Source: Mesorhizobium sp. B4-1-4 (lineage in GTDB: Bacteria > Pseudomonadota > Alphaproteobacteria > Rhizobiales > Rhizobiaceae). From it: a DNA stretch of 64,000 bases. A program made the position numbers and the translations under genes. The DNA is taken from positions 2,046,001-2,110,000 of the forward strand of contig NZ_CP083950.1 of assembly GCF_006439395.2 (NCBI RefSeq), read 5' to 3'. The notes beneath the pieces are model-generated. The model had not been told where the DNA came from, searched no databases, and worked only from the letters and a program-made list of their open reading frames with translations. Shown one piece after another: positions 27,693 to 36,370 of the stretch. The stretch's first letter is position 1. The number at the start of each line of letters is the position of its first letter.

Positions 27693-28769
27693 GTGCATTT
27701 GAAGACTATTTGCATTCTTGCACTTGCCTTGCTGGTGGCAGGCTGTGGCGGCGGCCGCAAAACCGAGGAACTGCTCGGCAGCGCGGTCATGTCCGTGCCG
27801 GTGACAGAAATCGCCGGCAACCACTCGATCTTCATTGCCACGACGCGCAAGCCTTCCGACGACCCCAACAAGGTTTTCGACGGTGAACGCTCGGCGACGC
27901 TGAACTACGCGCGCGTCAATGTCACTGTTCCGGGCACCCACACAACTGGCCAGATCGAGCGGCGCTCACGCGGCAAATCGAACGACCCGACGAAGTATTT
28001 CATGGCTTCCGAGGTCGTCGGCTACGACACGCAGCCGAAATTCGCTAGCGCGCTGAGCACCGATATCGCGGCGCGCGGCGACCGCGTCATGGTCTTCGTC
28101 CACGGCTACAACACCGGCTTTGACGACGCCGTCTACCGCTTGACCCAGATCGTTCACGATTCTGGTTATCCCGGCACGCCGGTGCTGTTCTCCTGGGCCT
28201 CGGGCGCCAAGACGACGGACTATGTCTATGACAAGGAAAGCGCCAGTGCCGCGCGCGACCAGCTTGAAGTGACGTTGCGGATGCTGGCACAGACCGGCGC
28301 GCGGCGCATCGACATCGTCGCCCACTCGATGGGAACCTGGGTAACGATGGAGACGCTGCGCCAGCTCGCCATCACCGGCGACCGCGATCTCGGCGGCAAG
28401 CTCGGCGACGTGGTGCTCGCCTCGCCTGACATCGACGTCGATGTATTCAAGAGTCAGATGCGACGCTATGGCAAGCCCAACAAGCCGTTCATCCTGCTGT
28501 TGTCGGACGATGATCGTGCGCTCCGGCTCTCCGGCCTGATCGCCGGTGCGCGGCCGCGCGTCGGCGACTACAAGGATGCCGCCGATCTTGCCTCCTATGG
28601 TGTTACGGTCGTCGATCTCTCCAAGGTCAAGGGCAGCGACAGTTTCAACCATACGAAATTCGCCGACAATCCCGCTTTGGTGAAGATGATCGGCCAGCGG
28701 CTGCGCGAGGATGACGGCTTTGCCAGCGATCGAGACGTGACCGACCGCATCAGCCTGCTCGGCCAATAG
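27693..28769 (+). CDS. Alpha/beta-hydrolase (DUF900-type) lipoprotein, copy 1
   Basis: 358 residues from GTG 27693 (TTG at 27699 is equally possible). A lipoprotein signal (TICILALALLVAGCGGG) has a clear lipobox at AGC. The DUF900 hydrolase domain follows, with VMVFVHGYNTGFDDAVYRL, FSWASGAKTTDYVYD and the nucleophile elbow in DIVAHSMGTW. Secreted esterase-like activity is likely, substrate unknown. It is a tandem paralogue of the next gene, differing mainly at the termini. Confidence 0.88.
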   Translation: MHLKTICILALALLVAGCGGGRKTEELLGSAVMSVPVTEIAGNHSIFIATTRKPSDDPNKVFDGERSATLNYARVNVTVPGTHTTGQIERRSRGKSNDPTKYFMASEVVGYDTQPKFASALSTDIAARGDRVMVFVHGYNTGFDDAVYRLTQIVHDSGYPGTPVLFSWASGAKTTDYVYDKESASAARDQLEVTLRMLAQTGARRIDIVAHSMGTWVTMETLRQLAITGDRDLGGKLGDVVLASPDIDVDVFKSQMRRYGKPNKPFILLLSDDDRALRLSGLIAGARPRVGDYKDAADLASYGVTVVDLSKVKGSDSFNHTKFADNPALVKMIGQRLREDDGFASDRDVTDRISLLGQ

Positions 28770-28912
28770 ATGCGGCGCCGCGGGTTTCGCCGTATCCGCT
28801 TCACCATCGTTGAGACATATCGGCCCACTTTGAACTGGACCGCGCCGGTCTCTGGCTTTATCGGGGATAGGAGCGACGTCAGGCGTTTGACGTCCCCTAC
28901 GGGAGCCGGCGC

Positions 28913-30067
28913 GTGAGCTTTCGCTTCAAGAATGTCGTCGCCGCCGCGTTTGCGCTCACCGTTGCCGGCTGTGCCGGCCAGAACACGCATGACCTGCTCA
29001 ACAGGACGACTGTCGCGGTGCCCGCATCCGACATCGCGGCCACGCATGAGATCTTCGTCGCCACGACCCGGCAGAAGGCGACCAAGGAGCCGCGGCAGGT
29101 GTTCGATGGTGATCGCTCGCTCACCACCAGCTACGCCCGGGTCGATGTCACAGTTCCTAAGAGCCACAAGGTCGGCGCCATCGAGCGCGCCAAGGGGTCC
29201 TCAAACAGCAATCCGGCCAAGGACTTCACCGCGAAGGACGTGATCTACTACAAGGATGCACCGCAATTCGCCAAGGCGCTTGGGACCGACATCGCCATGC
29301 GCGGCGACCGCGCGCTGGTCTTCGTGCACGGCTTCAACAATGGTTTCGACGACGGCATCTACCGCCTGACGCAGATCGCCCACGATACGAAATATCCCGG
29401 CACACCGGTGCTGTTCTCATGGGCCTCAAGCGCCAAGACGACCGGCTATCTCTACGACAAGGACAGCGCCAATGCCGCGCGCGACGACCTCGAGGCGACG
29501 CTGCGGATGCTGGCCAAGACCCGCGTCAAGAGCATCGACATCATCGCCCACTCGATGGGAACCTGGTTGACCATGGAAGCGCTGCGCCAGCTCGCCATCA
29601 CAGGCGACCGCGATCTTGGCGGCAAGCTCGGCTATGTGATCCTGGCCTCGCCGGACATCGATGTCGATGTGTTCAAGAAGCAGATGATCCGCTACGGCAA
29701 ACCGACCAAGCCTTTCGCCATCCTGCTTTCGGGCGACGATCGGGCACTGAAGCTCTCGTCGTTCATTTCTGGCGACAAGCCGCGCGTCGGCGACTACGGC
29801 AATGCGGCGGATCTTGCCAGCTATGGTGTGGCGGTCGTCGATCTGACCAAAACCAAGGGCGGCGACCAACTGAACCACGCCAAATTCGCCGACAACCCCT
29901 TCCTGGTGCAATTGCTTGGCGACCGCCTGCGGGCGCCGGCTGGCCTGGCTTCAGACGAGGGTCAACTCGACGATCTCGGCCAAGGTCTCGGCAAGGCTGT
30001 CGGCTCGGTCGCCGAGGTCGTCATCACAACGCCGTTCAAGGTGCTGACCATCGCCACTGGCGGCTGA
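28913..30067 (+). CDS. Alpha/beta-hydrolase (DUF900-type) lipoprotein, copy 2
   Basis: 384 residues from GTG 28913. A lipoprotein signal (VVAAAFALTVAGCAGQ) is followed by the same DUF900 domain as the upstream gene: LVFVHGFNNGFDDGIYRL, FSWASSAKTTGYLYD and DIIAHSMGTW. Long blocks such as RQLAITGDRDLGGKLG are shared with copy 1. It has an extra C-terminal segment (DDLGQGLGKAVGSVAEVVIT) absent from copy 1. The 143-base gap suggests it could have its own promoter. Confidence 0.88.
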   Translation: MSFRFKNVVAAAFALTVAGCAGQNTHDLLNRTTVAVPASDIAATHEIFVATTRQKATKEPRQVFDGDRSLTTSYARVDVTVPKSHKVGAIERAKGSSNSNPAKDFTAKDVIYYKDAPQFAKALGTDIAMRGDRALVFVHGFNNGFDDGIYRLTQIAHDTKYPGTPVLFSWASSAKTTGYLYDKDSANAARDDLEATLRMLAKTRVKSIDIIAHSMGTWLTMEALRQLAITGDRDLGGKLGYVILASPDIDVDVFKKQMIRYGKPTKPFAILLSGDDRALKLSSFISGDKPRVGDYGNAADLASYGVAVVDLTKTKGGDQLNHAKFADNPFLVQLLGDRLRAPAGLASDEGQLDDLGQGLGKAVGSVAEVVITTPFKVLTIATGG

Positions 30068-30090
30068 GAGCGAAGCGCCGGCGGCTGATC

Positions 30091-31908
30091 TCAGACGAAC
30101 AGATCGACCTTCTGGAAGCTCGTCACGTCGATCAGCCCGACGTCTGAAATCCTGAGCTCCGGAATGACCACCAGCGCCAGCAGCGAGTGCTGCATGTAGG
30201 CGTTGTTCAGCGAACAGCCCATCTTGCGCATCGCCTCGGTCAGTTTCTCGGCCTTGGCGGCGACGATCTCGGCGCGCTCGTCAGACATCAGCCCGGCGAT
30301 CGGCATTTCGACCAGCGCCAGCTCCTTGCCCTTGGAGAACAGCACGACGCCGCCGCCGACTTCGCCCAGTCGGTTGACCGCCAGCGCCATGTCCTGCTTG
30401 TTGGTGCCGACGCAGATGATGTGGTGGGCGTCATGCGCCACGCTGGAGGCCATGGCGCAATCGGCCATATAGCCGAAGCCGGAAACAAAGGCGTTGGTGA
30501 CGCCGCCGGTACCCCGGTGACGCTCGACCAGCGCGATCTGGCAGATGTCGTTGCGGCGATCCATGGCGACCAGCCCGTCCTCGACGGCAAGGTCGGCCTC
30601 CAGCGCGCGCGTCGGTGCCTGATTCTCGATAACGCCGATCACCCGCACTCGCACTTCGTTGGCGCCCTTGGGGGCCACGATGTCGAAATCGGCGGCCTTC
30701 AGCTTCTTGCCGAGCTTGACGGTGTTTTTCGCGGTCTTCGGGTAATCATAGGCCGGAATGTCGATATCGAGCTTGCCGCCCTTGGCCAGTCTCACGCCGC
30801 GCGCATAGACCTCGTCGATGGTCATTGCGGCGAGATCGGACACAATCAGCAGATCGCCCAACCGGCCCGGCGCGATCGAACCGATCTCTCGTTCCAGCCT
30901 GAAATGCTGGGCGGTGTTGATCGTCGCCATCTGGATCGCGGTCACCGGCTTCAGCCCCTGTTGGATCGCGTGGCGCACTACCCGGTCCATGTGGCCTTCG
31001 TGGACAAGCGTGCCGGAATGGCTGTCGTCGGTGCACAGGATGAAATTGCGTGGATCGATGCCGCCTTCCGTCACCGCCTTGATCTGCGAGGCAACGTCGT
31101 ACCAGGCCGAGCCCAATCGCAGCATCGCCTTCATGCCCTGACGCACGCGGGCGATGGCATCCTCGGCGCGCGTGCCTTCATGATCGTCCTCGGGTCCGCC
31201 GGCGACATAGCCGTGGAAGGGCAGGCCAAGATCGCGCGAGGCATAGTGGCCGCCAACCGTCTTGCCCGCATGAACCGTCGCGGCGATCTCACCCGACATG
31301 ACCGGATCGTTAGCGGCGACGCCGGGAAAATTCATCACTTCACCGAGCCCGATGATGTTTTCCCAGGTCATCGCCTCCGTCACATCGGCAACCGTCAGCT
31401 CGGCGCCGGCATGTTCGAGCCCAGGTGCCGAGGGCACGCAGGATGGCATCTGCACATGCACGTTGATGGGCATGGCCACCGCCTCGTCATGCATCAGCCG
31501 CACGCCAGGCAGGCCCAGCACATTGGCGATCTCATGCGGATCGATGAACATCGACGTGGTGCCGTGCGGGATGACCGCGCGGCAAAATTCGGTCACCGTC
31601 ACCATGCCGCTCTCGACATGCATGTGCGCGTCGCACAGGCCAGGCACCAGATAGCGCCCGCCGGCATCGACCACCTTGGTGCCCTGGCCGATGGCATGGC
31701 CGGCGTTCGGCCCGCAATAGGCGAAACGGCCGCCGGCAATGGCGACATCGGTGCCGGCGATGATCTCGCCGGAGTGAACGTTCACCCAGCGGCCATTGCG
31801 GATGACGAGATCAGCGGGCTTGCGACCCATGGCGACATCGACCAGATGCCTCGCCATCTCGGTCCAAGGCTTGGGTTTTGTGGGGCTGGCGGGTTTGGCA
31901 TGCGTCAT
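30091..31908 (-). CDS. ade: Adenine deaminase
   Basis: 605 residues. An amidohydrolase-superfamily enzyme converting adenine to hypoxanthine. Metal-site motifs are LCDAHMHVESGMVT, FIDPHEIANVLG and CTDDSHSGTLVHEGHMD; the C-terminal domain contains CALASSVAHDAHH-like MASSVAHDAHHIICVG. The start at 31908 (MTHAKPAS) follows AGGAAGCTCCCC; an open frame runs 196 codons further upstream but overlaps the divergent hydrolase gene and looks non-coding. Confidence 0.93.
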   Translation of the reverse strand: MTHAKPASPTKPKPWTEMARHLVDVAMGRKPADLVIRNGRWVNVHSGEIIAGTDVAIAGGRFAYCGPNAGHAIGQGTKVVDAGGRYLVPGLCDAHMHVESGMVTVTEFCRAVIPHGTTSMFIDPHEIANVLGLPGVRLMHDEAVAMPINVHVQMPSCVPSAPGLEHAGAELTVADVTEAMTWENIIGLGEVMNFPGVAANDPVMSGEIAATVHAGKTVGGHYASRDLGLPFHGYVAGGPEDDHEGTRAEDAIARVRQGMKAMLRLGSAWYDVASQIKAVTEGGIDPRNFILCTDDSHSGTLVHEGHMDRVVRHAIQQGLKPVTAIQMATINTAQHFRLEREIGSIAPGRLGDLLIVSDLAAMTIDEVYARGVRLAKGGKLDIDIPAYDYPKTAKNTVKLGKKLKAADFDIVAPKGANEVRVRVIGVIENQAPTRALEADLAVEDGLVAMDRRNDICQIALVERHRGTGGVTNAFVSGFGYMADCAMASSVAHDAHHIICVGTNKQDMALAVNRLGEVGGGVVLFSKGKELALVEMPIAGLMSDERAEIVAAKAEKLTEAMRKMGCSLNNAYMQHSLLALVVIPELRISDVGLIDVTSFQKVDLFV

Positions 31909-32055
31909 GGGGAGCTTCCTTTGCTGCGGCCAGTCTGGCAAATCTCGGAGCGCGGAGCCAGAGCCGTTTGCCTGCCATCCGCCGGAAAGCCGCGCGTTGA
32001 CTATTCCAGCCAAAAGGCGATGCTGACTGTCGAACCCGAACCATACGAGGGAGCC

Positions 32056-32907
32056 ATGACCCGTTACTGGAAAGCGTTCGCCACCATCATCCTGTTCATT
32101 GTATCGACGTCTTTTGCCGTCGCAGAGGAGCGCTGGCAGACCTTGCCGGAGGCAGCGGCCATGCCCAAGGCCGAGCAGAGCGGTTATGCGCCGGTCAACG
32201 GCATCCAGATGTACTATGCCGTTTTCGGGACGGGTGATCCGGTGCTGCTCATCCATGGCGGCCTCGGCCATGCGGACGTCTGGGCGAGCCAGGTGGCGAT
32301 ACTTTCCAAGACCCACAAGGTGATCGTCGCCGACAGCCGCGGCCACGGCCGCTCGACCCGCACGGACGAGCCTTACGGCTACAACCTTATGGCCTCGGAC
32401 TATCTGGCGCTGCTGGATTACCTCAAGATCGACAAGACCGCCCTTGTCGGCTGGAGCGATGGCGGCATCATTGGCATCGACATCGCGCTTCATCATCCTG
32501 AACGTCTGACGCGGCTGTTTGCACAGGCCGCCAACGTCACCACGGATGGCGTCGACCCGGGCGTCATGACTAACAAGACCTTCGCCGCCTACATCGACCG
32601 CTCAGGCCGTGACTACAAGAAGCTGTCGAAGACCCCGGACCAGTATGATGCCTTTGTCGCGCAGATCAGCCATATGTGGGAATCGCAGCCGGCCTGGACG
32701 AAGGAACAGCTCGGCAAGATAACAACCCCGACGGCGATCGTCGCCGGCGACCATGACGAGGCGGTCAAGCGCGAACACACCGAGTACATGGCCTCCGCCA
32801 TCCCGGGCGCGAAGCTGATCATCCTGCCCAACGCCAGCCATTTCGCCATGCTGCAGGCGCCGGACGAATACAGCCAGGCTGTATTGGATTTCATCGACGC
32901 CAAATAG
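32056..32907 (+). CDS. Exported alpha/beta hydrolase
   Basis: 283 residues with a signal peptide (FATIILFIVSTSFAVAEE). The hydrolase core includes DPVLLIHGGLGHADVW, DSRGHGRSTR, the nucleophile elbow VGWSDGGIIGI and the C-terminal His in LPNASHFAMLQAP. The elbow G-W-S-D-G is a variant seen in several esterases. ATG 32056 follows GAGGGAGCC. The reading frame is open far upstream over the antisense of ade, which I regard as chance. Confidence 0.88.
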   Translation: MTRYWKAFATIILFIVSTSFAVAEERWQTLPEAAAMPKAEQSGYAPVNGIQMYYAVFGTGDPVLLIHGGLGHADVWASQVAILSKTHKVIVADSRGHGRSTRTDEPYGYNLMASDYLALLDYLKIDKTALVGWSDGGIIGIDIALHHPERLTRLFAQAANVTTDGVDPGVMTNKTFAAYIDRSGRDYKKLSKTPDQYDAFVAQISHMWESQPAWTKEQLGKITTPTAIVAGDHDEAVKREHTEYMASAIPGAKLIILPNASHFAMLQAPDEYSQAVLDFIDAK

Positions 32908-32920
32908 CCGGAGACGAGCC

Positions 32921-33139
32921 TTGTCGATGGCACAGACGATCAGGTTCGCGATCTTCGCGGTGTCGGCCTGCCTCGCCGGCCTGGTCTTCTTCGCTTTGCA
33001 TTCGTTCTGGATATGGCTGGCGCCGATACTGATTTTCATCGCCGGCTCGGTGCTTGCGGATTACGCCTTCAACCGGCTGGCATCGCCGCTGGAGAAGCAG
33101 CGCGATTTGGAGGACCGGGCGCGCGACCCGCCAACGTAA
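32921..33139 (+). CDS. Small two-helix membrane protein
   Basis: 72 residues from TTG 32921 behind GGAGACGAG, or 70 from ATG 32927. Two hydrophobic helices (FAIFAVSACLAGLVFFAL and IWLAPILIFIAGSVLADYAF) precede a charged tail (EKQRDLEDRARD). No family recognised. It sits 13 bases after the hydrolase stop, so it is likely cotranscribed. Confidence 0.65.
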   Translation: MSMAQTIRFAIFAVSACLAGLVFFALHSFWIWLAPILIFIAGSVLADYAFNRLASPLEKQRDLEDRARDPPT

Positions 33140-33229
33140 ACCGCTGTTGCCTGAAGCCAATTCCGTTTCGCGGCGAATAAGGTTAGGTTGCGCCAGGAGT
33201 CTTTCGAAACCGCCATTTCGGGGTGCTCG

Positions 33230-33892
33230 ATGCGTCGATTAACGCTCGCCAGTGCCGGTTTTCTTGCCCTGCTGTCCGGGCCGGCCTCGGCCGCGGACGT
33301 TGGTGCCGGTTTGCCGATGACCGCGCCCGGCTTCGACTGGACCGGCTACTACGCCGGCCTGCAGGCCGGATATGGCTGGGGGCAATCGGATATCACCGGG
33401 ACAGGTGGCGGCGCGTTTTCCTCGCCCGACATCGATGGCGGTTTCGTCGGCGGCCACATCGCCGGTCTGTGGCAGTTCGACCAGGCGGTGATCGGTGCCG
33501 AGGCCGAACTCAACTATTCCTCGATCGACGGCACGGCGGAACCCGAACCGGGGAACGTGTTCGGCACAGACATCAAGTGGTTCGGATCGATGAATGCCAA
33601 GGCCGGTTATGCCATGAACCGCGTGCTTGTCTATGGCATAGGCGGCGTCGCCTTCGCCGGCGTCGAAACCTCGCAGGCGGCAGGCCCAGCGTTCTCCAAC
33701 ACACGTACGAATGTCGGCTGGACCGTGGGCGCCGGCGTCGACTACGCGCTGACGGACAAGTTCGTCGTCGGCGCCCAATATCGTTACTACGATTTCGGCT
33801 CCGAGCACTATGACGGGTCGAACGGCTTCACCGACCGCGATCAGGACGTGAAGCTGAACACTGTCGGCATCAATCTGAGCTACAAGTTCTGA
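33230..33892 (+). CDS. Outer-membrane beta-barrel protein (Omp25/Omp31/RopB-like)
   Basis: 220 residues. A signal peptide ends near GPASAAD. The mature part begins with the typical WTGYYAGLQAGYGWGQSD strand, contains GGFVGGHIAGLWQFDQAVIG and ends with an aromatic C-terminal strand LNTVGINLSYKF, a BamA recognition-type end. This matches the rhizobial/Brucella Omp25-Omp31 porin-like family. ATG 33230 is chosen over ATG 33188 to give a clean signal peptide. Confidence 0.9.
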   Translation: MRRLTLASAGFLALLSGPASAADVGAGLPMTAPGFDWTGYYAGLQAGYGWGQSDITGTGGGAFSSPDIDGGFVGGHIAGLWQFDQAVIGAEAELNYSSIDGTAEPEPGNVFGTDIKWFGSMNAKAGYAMNRVLVYGIGGVAFAGVETSQAAGPAFSNTRTNVGWTVGAGVDYALTDKFVVGAQYRYYDFGSEHYDGSNGFTDRDQDVKLNTVGINLSYKF

Positions 33893-34225
33893 GCGTGGCT
33901 CTTCCACGCTATCCCGAAGGGAAAACGCCTACACACCTTTCCTGGAATTGCTCTGACAACGCCGCTGCTGGACAGGTGGCGCGCGGATCAATCCTGCCGG
34001 ATGAGGGGCGGCCGACGCCCGCAGGGGGCGGGGGAATGGGGTGGGCCTGAGAGGCGCCGGCCTTGGCGGATCAAATCCACCGCGAGGATGTTTAGCAATG
34101 CCTGCGCCGTTGATAATTCCGCGATCGCGCCAGTATCGCCACGCCCCCCTCCTCTGGGTTGCGCGTTCGAGAACGCGAGAACACGACTTGACGGCCTGTG
34201 TCTGGCATCTGAAAAGGGCTGGCCT
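33893..34225. other. Gene-free region before tRNA-Leu
   Basis: 333 bases. A small AGCGTGG/CCACGCT hairpin follows the porin stop (about 33892-33910) and may terminate it. The GC-rich stretch 33990-34090 (ggatgaggggcggccg and following) looks like a dispersed rhizobial intergenic repeat. No gene is supported; the antisense frame through the tRNA is spurious. Confidence 0.5.
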
Positions 34226-34311
34226 GCGGACGTGGCGGAATTGGTAGACGCAAGGGACTTAAAATCCCTCGATCTCTGATCGTACGGGTTCGATTCCCGT
34301 CGTCCGCACCA
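34226..34311 (+). tRNA. tRNA-Leu (anticodon UAA)
   Basis: The cloverleaf is complete: acceptor GCGGACG (34226-34232) pairs with CGTCCGC (34301-34307), discriminator A, encoded CCA at 34309-34311. D-loop GGAATTGGTAGACGC, anticodon stem GGGA/TCCC around loop CTTAAAA (anticodon TAA), a long class II variable arm and T-arm ACGGGTTCGATTCCCGT. The class II arm and A73 agree with leucine identity. Confidence 0.97.
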
Positions 34312-34480
34312 CTTTGAAATCAAAACAAAATTCGGCTGCCCTGCACAGCTCGCCACCCTTGAAAAAGGCTGGCTCGGTAGCCGTACCAAGGACGGCCATC
34401 CGAATTCGTTTCTTAGCCGAAGCGAAACGAAGGCTGCTTTTCCACGTTGAGGTTCGTCAAAACGACGGAGATTTCAGAAA

Positions 34481-34774
34481 ATGGATCCGGTAACTGCGGC
34501 AGTGATGGTTTTGCTCTCGTGCAGCCCGGGCGATACCTCTATCTGCAAACCTATCGACACGGGGTCGACAATTTACGCGTCGCTCGATCTATGCATGGCT
34601 TCACTGAAGGAAAGGCTCGCAAGTTCTCCGAACGGCGAAACCGTTGGGCGATGTCGCCCAGTTGATGCGGCCGTCACCGGTGCGCTATCCGTCGGTCTTA
34701 CAACGGTTCTTGTGACTCGCGGCCTGGACGACGACGCCGTCACGAGCAGTTATGTCGTACCGCACGAGCAATAG
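34481..34774 (+). CDS. Small cysteine-containing hypothetical protein
   Basis: 97 residues, ATG 34481 with a CGGAG site upstream. A short hydrophobic start (TAAVMVLLSCSPGD) is followed by cysteines at residues 14, 22, 38 and 58 and an IYASLDLCMASLKERL segment. The cysteine spacing and the hydrophobic N-terminus look selected, suggesting a real small rhizobial family, but no function is known to me. Confidence 0.55.
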   Translation: MDPVTAAVMVLLSCSPGDTSICKPIDTGSTIYASLDLCMASLKERLASSPNGETVGRCRPVDAAVTGALSVGLTTVLVTRGLDDDAVTSSYVVPHEQ

Positions 34775-34818
34775 GAGCTTCGTTCCCGTTGACTTACGGT
34801 GGCGTTCGTCCCCGCTTG

Positions 34819-35130
34819 TTAGATGCGCGTGGTGCCATTCTCTTGGCCACCAAAATGTCGTACCGGCGGCCGCTGATCGGTGTTTCGCCCATGGTCTGGC
34901 CCACCGCCCATCTCAATGATTCCGACCAGCGCGCGAACAAACTCAACCATATCGTTTGCAGTGAGGGCTGCCCTGTCGGGACTCTGCCCAATGTGCTCGG
35001 CGGCCGCGCAACATGACAGGCGGATGAGATCGTAGTGCGAATCCCTTTCATCCTCCGGCAACGCCGCTAATCTCATGGCTCGGCGATGAATCAACCGCAG
35101 CAATTGTTCGAGAGCTGCTCCGACACTCAT
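34819..35130 (-). CDS. Hypothetical helical protein
   Basis: 103 residues from ATG 35130, with GGAGC upstream on the minus strand. The first 75 residues look like a helical domain (ALEQLLRLIHRRAMRLAALP, then DSHYDLIRLSCCAAAEHIG); the last 28 (GRNTDQRPPVRHFGGQ...) look random, so the true end may have shifted by frameshift. No family recognised. Confidence 0.45.
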   Translation of the reverse strand: MSVGAALEQLLRLIHRRAMRLAALPEDERDSHYDLIRLSCCAAAEHIGQSPDRAALTANDMVEFVRALVGIIEMGGGPDHGRNTDQRPPVRHFGGQENGTTRI

Positions 35131-35205
35131 GCGTTTGCTCCGCATAGCGTTTCCGGCGCTCCAGGACGCGTTGGAACGTCGACGAGAACGTGTTCCCTCC
35201 CTGTG

Positions 35206-35325
35206 TCAAAGCTGCATCTCAGTCATTAATATATCGTTTATTGCTAATATAATAGCTTGCAGGAGCCAGGTGCGCGCGTCGGACGACGCCCGCTGCTCCT
35301 CAGAAATCGTTCGTGTCAGCGTCAT
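35206..35325 (-). CDS. Very small hypothetical ORF
   Basis: 39 residues from ATG 35325: MTLTRTISEEQRASSDARTW and then LLQAIILAINDILMTEMQL. The coherent amphipathic C-terminal helix and local AT-richness (35220-35260) make it plausible, but there is no strong ribosome site and no recognised homologue. Confidence 0.25.
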   Translation of the reverse strand: MTLTRTISEEQRASSDARTWLLQAIILAINDILMTEMQL

Positions 35326-35633
35326 CTCGGTAGGGTTGGCATAAAGGCTCGCCACGGTCGGGCAGCGGAGCGTCCGGGCAGCGATGAAATATCGCAATCG
35401 TCCTGAGCAATCCCAATGTTATCCCGCATTTGGCGGATCGAGCTTCGTCAGGCGCTGACCTCGATCACGCCGCTGCGCGGACCTGATCCGGCTGCAAACC
35501 GCGATGTAATCCCGACATCACAGTCCTCGTCCAACGTTTCTACCGCGCGTTCCAGAGCGAGTTCCGCTCGGTTGACGCACTGTCTGGCCCCAGATTTGCC
35601 AAGCCAGGAGCCTGGAGGGCGCCAGAACACGAT
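35326..35633. other. Sparse region without a firm gene
   Basis: 308 bases between a doubtful small ORF and the Nudix gene. A 60-residue minus-strand frame (35448-35630) includes RAELALERAVETLDED, which could be a gene remnant, but it has no ribosome site or recognised family. Confidence 0.4.
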
Positions 35634-36212
35634 TCAAGCCGCGATCGGGTTGAGCTTCAGATGCTGGATCAGGATGATGGTCTTGGCATCGACGATGCGG
35701 CCGGCGGTTATGCCGGCGAGCGCTTCGTCGAGCGGCATTTCCAGAACTTCGATGTCCTCGCCTTCTTCCGGGGCGCCGCCGCCGGCGGAGATGCGGTCGG
35801 CGGGCGAATAGCGGGCGACGAAGAACCAGAGCCGCTCGGTGACGCTGCCCGGGCTCATGTAAGGCGAAAACAGCCGCTCGACATCCTGCAGGCGGTAGCC
35901 GAGTTCTTCCTCGGCTTCCTTGCGGATGGCAGTCTCCGGATCGTTTTCATCCAGCAGTCCGGCACAGGCTTCGATCAGCGGTTCGCGATGGCCGGTCACG
36001 TAGGCGGGATAGCGGAACTGGCGCACCAGAAGCACGGTCGAACGCAAAGGGTCATATGGCAGGATCACCGCCCCGTCGCCACGGTCATAGGTCTGGCGGA
36101 TTTGCGTTTCCCACTGGCCGTCACGCCGGCGATAGTCGAGCACGGTCTTCTTCAGGACCGCCCAATCGTCGGAAAGAACCTCTTCCGAGCGGATGCGAAC
36201 GCGGTCTTCCAT
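35634..36212 (-). CDS. Nudix hydrolase, NudK/ADP-sugar pyrophosphatase-like
   Basis: 192 residues. The Nudix box region is around residues 85-108 (IEACAGLLDEN, then RKEAEEELGY), and the flanking LLVRQFRYPAYV and FFVARYSP strands are typical of ADP-ribose/GDP-mannose pyrophosphatases (NudK-like). It likely hydrolyses a nucleotide sugar. ATG 36212 is the natural start. Confidence 0.88.
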   Translation of the reverse strand: MEDRVRIRSEEVLSDDWAVLKKTVLDYRRRDGQWETQIRQTYDRGDGAVILPYDPLRSTVLLVRQFRYPAYVTGHREPLIEACAGLLDENDPETAIRKEAEEELGYRLQDVERLFSPYMSPGSVTERLWFFVARYSPADRISAGGGAPEEGEDIEVLEMPLDEALAGITAGRIVDAKTIILIQHLKLNPIAA

Positions 36213-36370
36213 CGGACACCTCTGAGCTGCTGGCGCAGGCAGCCCTAGCGGCGAACCGGCTGCGGCGCAATCGGGCCAGCGATTGGTCCAGCAGGCGTTT
36301 CACTCTCTCGTGTGTGGCATGGAGGAGATCCGTTGCCTAAATAGCAGGTTCCCTCCCCGGAGTTTCTTCC

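Noticed and set aside
30187..32055. Long + strand frame across the ade gene, continuous with the exported hydrolase gene
   Set aside because: It is antisense to ade and lacks coding character; the hydrolase has its own ribosome site and signal peptide at 32056.
33988..34389. 133-residue minus-strand frame containing CGRRESNPYDQRSRDF
   Set aside because: This is the antisense of the tRNA-Leu gene, a well-known false ORF.
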